From assembly GCA_902615425.1 (NCBI GenBank), contig CACMPD010000002.1, positions 1-64,000 on the forward strand: a stretch of 64,000 nucleotides of DNA. The letters are read 5' to 3'. Positions 43,280 through 51,880 of the stretch are shown piece by piece (position 1 is the first letter of the stretch; each line of letters starts with the position of its first letter). A model generated the notes under the pieces. The model saw only the letters and a list, made by a program, of their open reading frames with translations, was not told the DNA's origin and searched no databases. The DNA comes from an uncultured Pelagibacteraceae bacterium (lineage in GTDB: Bacteria; Pseudomonadota; Alphaproteobacteria; Pelagibacterales; Pelagibacteraceae). Made by a program: the position numbers and the translations under genes.

Positions 43280-44488
43280 ATGTTTAAAAGTTTAAGTTTA
43301 AAAGTAATTATATTTGGATTTATCTTTACATTTTTTTCTAGTTTTGGACAGAGTTTTTTTCTTGGTTTATTTAATTCAAGTATTAGAGAAACACTTTCAA
43401 TAACTCATGGACAATTTGGCTCAATTTATGCTTCGGCAACATTATTAAGTAGTTTTCTTTTAATTTGGGTTGGTAAAAAAATTGATGACATAAATATTTT
43501 TAGATTTGCTTTATATGTAATTCTTTTGTTAGCTTTTTCTTGTTTTTTCTTTTCGAAGATTTCATCAATAGTTTTTTTATTTATTGCTGTTTTTCTAATG
43601 AGGTTTTCTGGTCAAGGATTAATGTCTCACACAGCAACTACAACAATTTCAAGATTTTTTACTAAATCAAGGGGGAAAGCTCTAAGTATCGGTTGGTTTG
43701 GATTATCAACTGCAGAATTTATTTTACCAGTTTTAATTGTCTATTTACTTACTTTAACTGCGTGGCAAAACATTTGGCTGTTTATTTCTGTATTAATTCT
43801 ATTTTTTTTACCATTTATTTCTTTTGCGTTAATCAAAAACCTGAACTTTGACTCAAGAGAAGATATAAATGATCAAAATTTTGTTGAAAAAGAAATTAAA
43901 AATTGGACACGTGTTGAGGTTTTAAAAGATTATAGATTTTATATAGTTTGTTTGAACATGCTAGCAATGCCTTGGATTGCTACTGGTGTATTTGTTTATC
44001 AGTCATATATTACAGAGTCAAAAGAGTGGGGTGAATTTGTCATAGCACAATCATTTATGGCTTATTCTGTCTTATCGGTAATTACTTTGTTGGGTTCTGG
44101 TTTTTTAATCGATAAATTTACTAGTAGAAAATTATTGATCTTTATGAATATACCTTTGTTGATTTCAATGTTGGTTTTGTTTTATTTAGATATTTCCATA
44201 TCAGCTTTTATATTCCTTGGTTTAATTGGAATTTCAAATGGGCTTGCCAATGTCTTGGGGTCTTCGACTTGGGCTGAGATTTATGGCGTAAAATACATTG
44301 GATCAATTAAAGCATTAACAACAGCATTGATGGTATTTTCTACTGCTTTTGGTACAGCTTTATTTGGATTGCTAATTGATAAAGGCTTTACTATTGAGCA
44401 AATAGCAGTGATTTCATTTGTATATATTTTCTTATCTTTAATTGCTCTATTCGTGGTTAGAAATAGGTTAAATCCTAATTATATTTAA
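43280..44488 (+). CDS. MFS transporter
   Basis: 402 residues, 12 helices. GLFNSSIRETLSITHGQFGSIYASATLLSSFLLIWVGKKIDD (helices 1-2 and loop), FMRFSGQGLMSHTATTTISRFFTKSRGKALSIGWFG (helices 4-5) are typical of the oxalate/monocarboxylate-type (OFA-like) MFS group. Substrate unknown; probably an organic acid. Start ATG at 43280, 8 bp from the divergent dehydrogenase gene. Confidence 0.8.
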   Translation: MFKSLSLKVIIFGFIFTFFSSFGQSFFLGLFNSSIRETLSITHGQFGSIYASATLLSSFLLIWVGKKIDDINIFRFALYVILLLAFSCFFFSKISSIVFLFIAVFLMRFSGQGLMSHTATTTISRFFTKSRGKALSIGWFGLSTAEFILPVLIVYLLTLTAWQNIWLFISVLILFFLPFISFALIKNLNFDSREDINDQNFVEKEIKNWTRVEVLKDYRFYIVCLNMLAMPWIATGVFVYQSYITESKEWGEFVIAQSFMAYSVLSVITLLGSGFLIDKFTSRKLLIFMNIPLLISMLVLFYLDISISAFIFLGLIGISNGLANVLGSSTWAEIYGVKYIGSIKALTTALMVFSTAFGTALFGLLIDKGFTIEQIAVISFVYIFLSLIALFVVRNRLNPNYI

Positions 44489-44530
44489 ATAATCCTTGCT
44501 TTTTTTAATCACAGCTTATAGATAACCGGC

Positions 44531-45058
44531 ATGGCAAGAGTTACAGTAGAAGATTGTATTGATAAAGTAGATAGTCCATATGAATTAGTTTTGGTTGCAA
44601 AAGAAAGAGCAACTCAGCTAAATACCGGGATAGAACCAACTTTAGATCGTGATAACGATAAAAATACAGTTATCGCATTAAGAGAAATAGCTGAAGAAAA
44701 TATCAAAGTAGATGATTTAACCGAAAGCGCTGTCTATAAATTAAGAAAACATGTAGAACAAGTTGATGATGGTGCCGAAGCTGATGAGGATGTTGGTGAC
44801 GATTTTGAAAGTTTATATAAAGGTGAGATCTCAAAAAGTGGAACACCTATTTTACCATCTAAAAGAGCACGAAAAGCTCCTGAAAAAATTCAGGTTTCCA
44901 AAGATGATTTAGCAGAATTATCTGAAACAGCTAAGCCTGAAGTGCCAGAAGCTCCTGTATCCGATGATGCTGAAGTAGATCAGGGAGACGTTTCTTTAGA
45001 TCAAGTATCTGAAAGTGAAGATCAAGCAGCAGATGACACTGACACTTCAAACTCCTAA
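44531..45058 (+). CDS. rpoZ: RNA polymerase omega subunit with long acidic tail
   Basis: 175 residues. Residues 1-75 are the omega core ([51 protein letters not shown]), which clamps the beta' C-terminus. Residues about 80-175 are acidic and disordered-looking ([39 protein letters not shown]). Bacterial omega is usually about 70-130 residues. The tail is in frame and keeps normal composition for the clade, so it seems real. Confidence 0.9.
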   Translation: MARVTVEDCIDKVDSPYELVLVAKERATQLNTGIEPTLDRDNDKNTVIALREIAEENIKVDDLTESAVYKLRKHVEQVDDGAEADEDVGDDFESLYKGEISKSGTPILPSKRARKAPEKIQVSKDDLAELSETAKPEVPEAPVSDDAEVDQGDVSLDQVSESEDQAADDTDTSNS

Positions 45059-45064
45059 AATTTA

Positions 45065-46210
45065 TTAGTTACAAAATTCCTTTATAATTTTTTGTCGATG
45101 TTCATCTAAATCAGGTATGTCACCTCTTGTTTTTTCATCTTTATAAGATGACATTTTTATTGGGTTACCAGCCAGTTTAAAATCACCAACAACTTTATGA
45201 AATGCTTTGACAATCATGTTTCTAGACTCTATTTGTGGGTTTTCAACAGCCTCTTTAATATTGAAAATTGGTCCACATGGAATTTTATCATTTTCCATTT
45301 CACTAACCCAATCACTTGTTTTTTTACTCAATAATTTTTCCTCTAAAATTTTTTTAAGCTCATCGATATTTTTTGCTCTAGATGAATTATCTGAAAATTT
45401 TTGATCTTTAATTACCTCTGGGATTTGAAGAAGATTACAAAGTTTTTCAAAAAGTTTATCATTTCCAGCTGCAATGATTATGTAACTATCTTTTGTCTTA
45501 AAGGCTTCAAAAGGTGCAATTGATGGGTGTCTTGATCCCATTGGTTTTGGAATTTCATCTTTAGATAGATAACGTGCTATAGCGTTTTCTAATATAGCTA
45601 TTTGACAATCAAGCATAGAAACATCTATAAACATTCCTTTTCCAGTTTTTTGTCTATCATACAATGCTGCATTAATACCTATCGCGGTAAAAAGCCCAGC
45701 AGTAATATCTCCAATTGATGTTCCAACTCTAGTAGGTTCAGAGTTTGGTTGCCCAGTAACACTCATTAAACCGCCCATACCTTGAACTACCATGTCGTAA
45801 GCCGGTAATTCTTTAAGTGGACCAGTTTGACCAAAGCCTGATGCTGAGGCGTAAATTAGTTTTGGATATTTCTTGTTAACATCTTTCCAGCCAAACCCCC
45901 ATTTTTCTAAAGTTCCAGGTTTAAAATTTTCAACTAAAATATCTGCTTTGGATAAAATTTTCTCAAAAATTTTTTTATCTTCATCATTCTTTAAATTAAG
46001 TGCAATACTTTCCTTTCCTCTATTAAGAGACATGAAATAAGCAGAATAATCTTTTATGAATGGTCCAAATTTTCTTGAGTCATCTCCAATTTCAGGTGCT
46101 TCAACTTTAATTACTCTAGCCCCTAAATCAGATAATATCATAGTGCAGTAAGGACCAACTAATACTCTTGTTAAATCAACTATCAGTAGGTTTTTTAAAG
46201 GTCCATCCAT
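45065..46210 (-). CDS. Family III CoA-transferase (CaiB/BaiF)
   Basis: 381 residues. LLIVDLTRVLVGPYCTMILSDLGARVIKVEAPEIGDDSRKFGPF, NRGKESIALNLK, VENFKPGTLEKWGFG, YDMVVQGMGGLMSVTGQ and DVSMLDCQIAILENA (catalytic Asp region) are family III signatures. It moves CoA between carboxylates such as formyl/oxalyl, succinyl or carnitine-type acids. Neighbouring TRAP genes (divergent) could import the acid, which is inference. Confidence 0.85.
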   Translation of the reverse strand: MDGPLKNLLIVDLTRVLVGPYCTMILSDLGARVIKVEAPEIGDDSRKFGPFIKDYSAYFMSLNRGKESIALNLKNDEDKKIFEKILSKADILVENFKPGTLEKWGFGWKDVNKKYPKLIYASASGFGQTGPLKELPAYDMVVQGMGGLMSVTGQPNSEPTRVGTSIGDITAGLFTAIGINAALYDRQKTGKGMFIDVSMLDCQIAILENAIARYLSKDEIPKPMGSRHPSIAPFEAFKTKDSYIIIAAGNDKLFEKLCNLLQIPEVIKDQKFSDNSSRAKNIDELKKILEEKLLSKKTSDWVSEMENDKIPCGPIFNIKEAVENPQIESRNMIVKAFHKVVGDFKLAGNPIKMSSYKDEKTRGDIPDLDEHRQKIIKEFCN

Positions 46211-46241
46211 ATTACTTCATCTTACATGATTTTTTGTCGAC

Positions 46242-46270
46242 TTGACTCTTATTAATAAGTTCACTTTAAT
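46242..46270 (+). promoter_or_regulatory. Sigma-70-type promoter for dctP, with a palindromic spacer
   Basis: TTGACT (46242-46247), 17 bp, TTTAAT (46265-46270), about 35 bp before the dctP ATG. The spacer holds the perfect palindrome CTTATTAATAAG (46248-46259), a possible operator. An RBS AGAGGGAAAA follows. Confidence 0.55.
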
Positions 46271-46305
46271 TGAATTATTAAAAATAACAATAGAGGGAAA
46301 AAATA

Positions 46306-47316
46306 ATGTTAAAAAGAATATCTTTATATTTAACTTCATTAGTTTTTGTTTTTACTACTATTGGTTCTGCTTATGCAATTACGCTAAAAGCAAGTCACCA
46401 ATGGCCTGGTACTCCAAGAGCTGATGGATCTTATGATCCACGTCATGAAATGGTTCAAATCATTGCTGACGAGGTTAAAAAAGCAAACGTTGGAATAGAT
46501 ATCAGAATTTATCCAGCTAAATCATTATACAAACCAAAAGAACAGTGGAAACCTATGACAACTGGTCAGTTAGATATTTCTGCTTTTCCTTTAGCATACG
46601 CATCTAAGTTTCATCCAGAATTTGATGCAACGTTAATGCCAGGAACTGTAAAAAATCATGATCACGCATTAAGATTTAATAAAGGTCCAATGATGACTGA
46701 AATTAAAAAAATCATTAATGATGCTGGTGTTGTAGTTTTATCTGATGCTTGGTTAGGTGGTGGTTTTGCTTCAAAAACAAAATGTATTAAAAACCCTAGC
46801 GACGCAAAAGGACAAGTGATGAGAGCTGCTGGTAAAGCATTTAACCAAATGTTAGAAGCTGCAGGAGCAGGTATACAAAGTATGCCATCATCTGAAATTT
46901 ATACTGGTTTACAAACAGGTGTATTAACAGGTGCAAATACTAGCTCAGGAAGTTTTGTGAGTTACAAAATTTATGAACAAGTTTCATGCGCAACACCTCC
47001 GGGAAAATTTGGATTATGGTTTATGTATGAGCCAATTCTGATGTCTAAAAAGTCTTTTGATGCTTTAAATTCTAAGCAGCAAAAAGCTTTAATGAAAGCA
47101 GGAAAAGTTGCTGAAAAATACATGACAGCTCAAGTTGAAAACTTAGATAAAAAGTTTGAGGAAGCTTATAAAGCTGCAGGTGTTAAATTAGTATACATGA
47201 ACGAAAAAGATCATGCTGCGTGGGTAGAGATTGCAAAAAAATCATCTCACAAGGCATTTGCTGATAAAGTTCCAGGTGGCGATAAGCTGATGGAAATGGC
47301 TTTAGCAGTTAAATAA
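46306..47316 (+). CDS. dctP: TRAP transporter binding protein
   Basis: 336 residues, signal peptide about 1-24 (TTIGSAYA-I). LKASHQWPGTPRADGSYDPRHEMVQIIADEVKKANVGIDIRIYPAKSLYKPKEQWKPMTTGQLDISAFPLAYASKF and GQVMRAAGKAFNQMLEAAGAGIQSMPSSEIYTGLQTGVLTGANTSSGSF (carboxylate-binding Arg) are DctP family features. It captures an organic acid in the periplasm for DctQM. A terminator-like hairpin separates it from dctQ. Confidence 0.88.
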   Translation: MLKRISLYLTSLVFVFTTIGSAYAITLKASHQWPGTPRADGSYDPRHEMVQIIADEVKKANVGIDIRIYPAKSLYKPKEQWKPMTTGQLDISAFPLAYASKFHPEFDATLMPGTVKNHDHALRFNKGPMMTEIKKIINDAGVVVLSDAWLGGGFASKTKCIKNPSDAKGQVMRAAGKAFNQMLEAAGAGIQSMPSSEIYTGLQTGVLTGANTSSGSFVSYKIYEQVSCATPPGKFGLWFMYEPILMSKKSFDALNSKQQKALMKAGKVAEKYMTAQVENLDKKFEEAYKAAGVKLVYMNEKDHAAWVEIAKKSSHKAFADKVPGGDKLMEMALAVK

Positions 47317-47330
47317 AATAATATATAAAG

Positions 47331-47366
47331 AACCCCTATTTATTCTTATTAAATAGGGGTTTTTTT
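47331..47366 (+). terminator. Terminator/attenuator hairpin masking the dctQ ribosome-binding site
   Basis: AACCCCTATTTA (47331-47342) pairs perfectly with TAAATAGGGGTT (47350-47361) over a seven-base loop, with a T tract up to 47366. The dctQ ATG is at 47367, and its only Shine-Dalgarno (AGGGG, 47355-47359) is inside the 3' arm. Confidence 0.75.
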
Positions 47367-47861
47367 ATGAAAAAAAAATATCTTAAATTTTGTGATTTTA
47401 TAGCAAAAGCTTGTGGTGCTTTTGCAGTTTTAGCTTTGCTATTATCAATTTTAGTAATTGTAGAACTAGTTTTTGAGAGATATTTTTTTCAAAGAGCAAT
47501 TACTTGGCAAACAGAATTAGTTACCATGTTATTAGTTGCATCAACTTTCATAGGAAGTGTGTTTGTGCTTAGTGAAAAAGCTCACGTTAGTATGGAATGG
47601 ATTTATGATTTTCTATCTAAAAAAAATATCATTCGCTTAAAAATTTTTACTTCCTTATTAAGTTTATTATTTTTTCTAATTTTATTTTATTTTGGATTTT
47701 TAATGGTTGAAGAAGCATTTACAAAAAATTATTCGACTGGAACAGTTTGGGATCCACCTTTATGGATACCATATTCTTCAATGGCTTTAGGTGCTATACT
47801 AATGATTCTTCAATATATAGCTGAAATTATAAAACTTACTGACGACAAGGATTATAATTAA
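47367..47861 (+). CDS. dctQ: TRAP transporter small membrane subunit
   Basis: 164 residues, four helices. CGAFAVLALLLSILVIVELVFERYFFQRAITWQTELVTMLLVASTFIGSVFVLSEKAHVSMEWIYDFL is the DctQ signature (R/W-x-x-E motif between helices 1 and 2). It bridges binding protein and channel. Starts right after the terminator T tract; ends on the first base of dctM. Confidence 0.85.
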   Translation: MKKKYLKFCDFIAKACGAFAVLALLLSILVIVELVFERYFFQRAITWQTELVTMLLVASTFIGSVFVLSEKAHVSMEWIYDFLSKKNIIRLKIFTSLLSLLFFLILFYFGFLMVEEAFTKNYSTGTVWDPPLWIPYSSMALGAILMILQYIAEIIKLTDDKDYN

Positions 47862-49192
47862 TGGACCCATTAATAATAGCTTTAATCGTTGCAGTTTTTA
47901 CTTTGTTGGTGCTTTTTTCTGGAATTCCAATTGCTTTTGGTTTGAGTTTTGTGTCGATAGTTCTTTTAGTATCATTTGAAGGTTTTCAAATGCTTGATGT
48001 CTTTGCTGAAACATTCTTTGCTGGTTTAAATTCATTTGTTTTACTTTCAATACCAATGTTTATTTTAATGGGAATGGCAGTTGCTAATTCTCCTGCAGGT
48101 AAAGATTTATACACAGGATTAGATAGATGGCTTTGGAGAGTACCAGGTGGACTAGTTATTTCTAATATAGGAGCATGTTCAATTTTTGCTGCATTAAGTG
48201 GATCAAGTCCTGCAACTTGTGCAGCTATTGGAACTATGGGAATACCCGAAATGAGGAAAAGGGGCTACTCAGATCAAATAGCTACTGGAACTATAGCAGC
48301 AGGTGGAACATTAGGAGTTTTAATTCCTCCAAGCATTGTTTTAATTGTTTATGGAATTGCAACCGGAACATCAATTGGAAGATTGTTTTTATGTGGATTG
48401 GTGCCAGGTTTCATGTTGGCAGGAATGTTTGCAATTTGGGCACTTATCCATAGTTATTTTATAGATAAAGATGCTGCAAAAGCTTTACGAAACAGGGTAA
48501 AGCCAACATTGAAAGAAAAACTTGAAGTATTACCTAGAATCCTTCCATTCCTAGCAATTATTGCTGGAGTTTTATATGTTTTATATGGTGGGGTTGCAAC
48601 TCCGTCGGAAGCATCTGGTGTTGGAGCGTTCTTAGTTTTTGTCTTAATAGCCGTTGTTTACAAAATTTATCAACCAAAAAAGATTTGGAATATTGTTAAA
48701 GTATCAATGAAGGAAAGTGTAATGATAATGTTTATTATTGCAGCTTCTTATCTTTTTGCATTCACTCTTTCACAATTGTACGTAACTCAATCTTTAGCCC
48801 AAAGTATGGTTGAGTTAAGTTCAAATAAGTGGGTTGTATTTATTTTAATTAATATATTTCTTTTGATCGCTGGTTTTTTTTTACCTCCTGTTGCAGTGAT
48901 TGTTATGACCTCTGCAATTTTGTTGCCTGTAATAACAACTTTAGGATTTGATCCTTATTGGTTTGCAATTGTATTCACTATCAATATGGAAATAGGATTA
49001 ATAACACCTCCTGTAGGATTAAATCTTTATATTATAAAGGGCATTACCCCAGATGTAAGTTTGTCTGAAATTTTAAAAGGCTCTATTCCTTTCATGATAA
49101 TTATGGCATTGGCTATTTTAATTCTATGTATTTTTCCTGAAATCGTTACATGGTTACCTGATAAAATCATGGGTAAAGCACTTGGATACTAA
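47861..49192 (+). CDS. dctM: TRAP transporter large membrane subunit
   Basis: 443 residues, about 12 helices. LFSGIPIAFGLSFVSIVLL, LLSIPMFILMGMAVANSPAGKDLY, SNIGACSIFAALSGSSPATCAAIGTMGIPEM and NMEIGLITPPVGLNLYIIKGI are the duplicated DctM motifs. Na+-driven channel subunit for organic acids. Its last 11 bp overlap the start of dusA. Confidence 0.9.
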   Translation: MDPLIIALIVAVFTLLVLFSGIPIAFGLSFVSIVLLVSFEGFQMLDVFAETFFAGLNSFVLLSIPMFILMGMAVANSPAGKDLYTGLDRWLWRVPGGLVISNIGACSIFAALSGSSPATCAAIGTMGIPEMRKRGYSDQIATGTIAAGGTLGVLIPPSIVLIVYGIATGTSIGRLFLCGLVPGFMLAGMFAIWALIHSYFIDKDAAKALRNRVKPTLKEKLEVLPRILPFLAIIAGVLYVLYGGVATPSEASGVGAFLVFVLIAVVYKIYQPKKIWNIVKVSMKESVMIMFIIAASYLFAFTLSQLYVTQSLAQSMVELSSNKWVVFILINIFLLIAGFFLPPVAVIVMTSAILLPVITTLGFDPYWFAIVFTINMEIGLITPPVGLNLYIIKGITPDVSLSEILKGSIPFMIIMALAILILCIFPEIVTWLPDKIMGKALGY

Positions 49193-50186
49193 ACAAAAAA
49201 TTAATAGAAAAGTTTCAGTCGCTCCAATGATGGATTGTACTGATAGGCACGATCGTTTTTTTCTCAGATTAATGAGTAAAAATGTAATGCTCTATACTGA
49301 GATGGTCGCCACTAAATCAGCAATTCATGGAGATAGAAATAAAATTTTATCATTTAGTCCAGAGGAAAAACCTTTAGCTTTACAGGTTGGTGGATCTGAT
49401 AAAAATGAATTAGCGGAGGTTGCAAAAATTGCAGAGGACATGGGTTATGATGAAATAAATATTAATCTTGGGTGTCCAAGTAAAAAGGTTCAAAAAAATA
49501 AGTTTGGCGCATGTCTAATGAAGGAACCAGACTTAGTAGCGGAATGTATTCATTCTATGGTCAAAGTATGTAAAATTCCTGTAACAGCTAAAACTCGTAT
49601 AGGTTTTGATGATGTCGAAGATTTTGAATATCTTAATAATTTTATTCACAAATTAAGAGACGTAGGTACAAAAACATTTATTTTACATGCAAGAAAAGCA
49701 ATGCTTTCTGGATTATCACCAAAGCAGAATTTGAATATTCCAAAATTAAATTACAACATGGTTTATGAGATTAAAAAAGCAAATCCAGATTTAGAAATAA
49801 TTATAAATGGTGGTATAACCAAACTAAGCGAAATAAATAATCACATGAAATTTTGTGACGGAGTAATGATTGGAAGGTCCATCTACCAAAATCCATATTC
49901 GCTGGTTGAAATTGAAAAAGAGATATTCAAAACAAATGATAATCCTTCAAGAGAAGAAGTGGTTAAAAAACTTTTAGAATATTTGGATGATGAAGTAAAG
50001 AAGGGAACTAAAGTAAATCATATAATGAGACACACAGTTGGTTTATACCATGGTCAGGTAGGTTCCAAAGATTGGAAAAGATATTTAAGTGATAATATGA
50101 TGGCGAGAGATTCTGATTTTCAAAAGGCAAAACATATTATGACTATTGTTCAAAATAATGAAAAAGCCAATCAAGTAAGTTCCTAA
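49182..50186 (+). CDS. dusA: tRNA-dihydrouridine synthase A
   Basis: 334 residues, FMN TIM barrel. VAPMMDCTDRHDRFFLRLM, LYTEMVATKSAIHGD, LGCPSKKVQKNKFGACLMKEP (catalytic Cys in the GxFGAxLM loop), VTAKTRIG and ILHARKAMLSGLSPKQN match DusA, which reduces uridines in the tRNA D-loop. It starts at TTG 49182 inside the end of dctM; nearby ATGs would cut the barrel start. Confidence 0.88.
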   Translation: MDTKQKINRKVSVAPMMDCTDRHDRFFLRLMSKNVMLYTEMVATKSAIHGDRNKILSFSPEEKPLALQVGGSDKNELAEVAKIAEDMGYDEININLGCPSKKVQKNKFGACLMKEPDLVAECIHSMVKVCKIPVTAKTRIGFDDVEDFEYLNNFIHKLRDVGTKTFILHARKAMLSGLSPKQNLNIPKLNYNMVYEIKKANPDLEIIINGGITKLSEINNHMKFCDGVMIGRSIYQNPYSLVEIEKEIFKTNDNPSREEVVKKLLEYLDDEVKKGTKVNHIMRHTVGLYHGQVGSKDWKRYLSDNMMARDSDFQKAKHIMTIVQNNEKANQVSS

Positions 50187-51022
50187 TGGAAACAATTGCT
50201 AATGCTGAATTAATAAATTTATTATTTGTTTTAGCAGTTGCGGCTGCGGGAGCAGGTTTTATGGCTGGATTGTTGGGAGTAGGTGGTGGTATTGTAATGG
50301 TTCCAGCGCTTTATTATGCTTTTACTGTTTTGGATTTTGATATCGTTACGAGGATGCATCTTTCGGTTGGAACATCACTTGCAATAATTATTCCTACTTC
50401 AATCATTTCAACAATGACCCATAAAGAGTATGATGCTGTTGATTTTAAAATGGTAAGATCATTTGGTGTTTTTATTTTAGCCGGTGTTATTGGTGGAACT
50501 TTCTTAGCTGTGAATTTAAGAACTCCTGCATTAGTTTTATTTTTTTCAATCTTTGCCCTTATAGTTGGATTGTTTTTTATTTTTTTAAGAGAAAAATTAG
50601 TAGATAACCCAAAAAAAATTTCAGCTATTGTAAAAAATATTTCTGGCGTAATTATTGGATTTATATCTGTGCCTTTAGGTATTGGAGGTGGATCTTTAAT
50701 GGTTCCTTTTATGAGAACTTTTGGATATGACATTAGAAAATCAATTGGTACAGCAGCAGCAGTTGGATTTTTGATTGCTGTAACAGGAACTATTACAATG
50801 ATAACAGGTGGTAAAATAATTGATAATGTAAGAACACCCTATAGTGTTGGTTACATAAATCTACTAGGGTTTGCAGTATTTGTCCCTGTTACGATGGTTA
50901 TGGCTCGAATAGGAGCTAAAGTTGTTCATAAAATTGATAAAAAATTACTTAGTAAAATTTTTGGAATATTTTTAATTTTAGTATCAATACGATCTTTTAT
51001 CGAGTATTTAAGTATAAATTAA
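50186..51022 (+). CDS. TSUP-family (TauE/SafE) permease
   Basis: 278 residues, eight helices in two repeats, each with GxGGGxxxVP: AGLLGVGGGIVMVPALYYAF and VPLGIGGGSLMVPFMRTFG. TSUP proteins export or import sulfite, sulfoacetate and related anions. ATG shares one base with the dusA stop. A second paralog follows 11 bp later. Possible outlet for sulfite from sulfonate breakdown (inference). Confidence 0.85.
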   Translation: METIANAELINLLFVLAVAAAGAGFMAGLLGVGGGIVMVPALYYAFTVLDFDIVTRMHLSVGTSLAIIIPTSIISTMTHKEYDAVDFKMVRSFGVFILAGVIGGTFLAVNLRTPALVLFFSIFALIVGLFFIFLREKLVDNPKKISAIVKNISGVIIGFISVPLGIGGGSLMVPFMRTFGYDIRKSIGTAAAVGFLIAVTGTITMITGGKIIDNVRTPYSVGYINLLGFAVFVPVTMVMARIGAKVVHKIDKKLLSKIFGIFLILVSIRSFIEYLSIN

Positions 51023-51033
51023 AAATATAAAAA

Positions 51034-51867
51034 TTGACCGACTCCCTTACAAATCTCAATTACTTTTATTTGATTATTTTAATGGTCATGGCTGCTATAC
51101 CTGTTGGTTTTTTTGCAGGACTTTTTGGGATCGGAGGTGGTTTAATATCAGTTCCATTTCTTTTTTTTATATTCGATTTTTTAAATCTTACAGAGGATTA
51201 CACAATGCATTTAGCTGTTGGAACTGCATTTTTCATTACTATTTTTACCTCAACAGCTTCCGTTCTTACTCATAGAAAGCATAATGCAGTAGACTTTGGT
51301 GTTTTAAAAATTTTTGGATTATTTGTTATTTTAGGAGTATTTTTTGGATCTTTTTTAGCAGCTTTTTTAAAGACGAAATATTTAGTTCTTTTTTTTTCAA
51401 TTGTTGTTTTCATATTTGGTGCTTATTTGCTTTTACAACAAGAAAATTCAAATAAAATTAAACCTAGATTTAGTTTTTTTCCCAAAGCTGTTTTAGGCTT
51501 TATATCTGGTTCAATTTCCGCACCTATGGGCATTACAGGGGCAATGATGAATGTTCCTATATTAAGATTTTTTGGATATCCAATTACAAAAGCTATTGGT
51601 AGTGCCGCTGCTATCGGTTGGATTATTTCTATTTCAGGAACGATAGGGTTCTTCTCAACTGGACTTTATTTAGATGTTAGTCTGCCTTTAAGCATTGGTT
51701 TTGTAAATATACCAGCGTTTTTAATATTTATTCCGATAACAACAATAATGGCAAGAATAGGAGTAAATACAGTTCATAAAATGAGTAAAATTAAAGCTCA
51801 AAGAATGTTTGGAGTTTTTCTCTATGTTATTGGGACAATTTTTATATTTAGATATTTTAGTTTATAA
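51034..51867 (+). CDS. TSUP-family (TauE/SafE) permease, second tandem copy
   Basis: 277 residues, same layout: AGLFGIGGGLISVPFLFFIF and the degenerate second motif APMGITGAMMNVPILRFFG. THRKHNAVDFGVLKIFG matches THKEYDAVDFKMVRSFG of the first copy, so the pair arose by duplication. Begins TTG at 51034; the two proteins might form a heteromer. Substrate unknown. Confidence 0.85.
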   Translation: MTDSLTNLNYFYLIILMVMAAIPVGFFAGLFGIGGGLISVPFLFFIFDFLNLTEDYTMHLAVGTAFFITIFTSTASVLTHRKHNAVDFGVLKIFGLFVILGVFFGSFLAAFLKTKYLVLFFSIVVFIFGAYLLLQQENSNKIKPRFSFFPKAVLGFISGSISAPMGITGAMMNVPILRFFGYPITKAIGSAAAIGWIISISGTIGFFSTGLYLDVSLPLSIGFVNIPAFLIFIPITTIMARIGVNTVHKMSKIKAQRMFGVFLYVIGTIFIFRYFSL

Positions 51868-51880
51868 CTAATCTAAAATT

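Noticed and set aside
46242-46424. 60-codon plus-strand frame before dctP
   Set aside because: It begins on the dctP promoter TTGACT and overlaps the dctP signal peptide in another frame.
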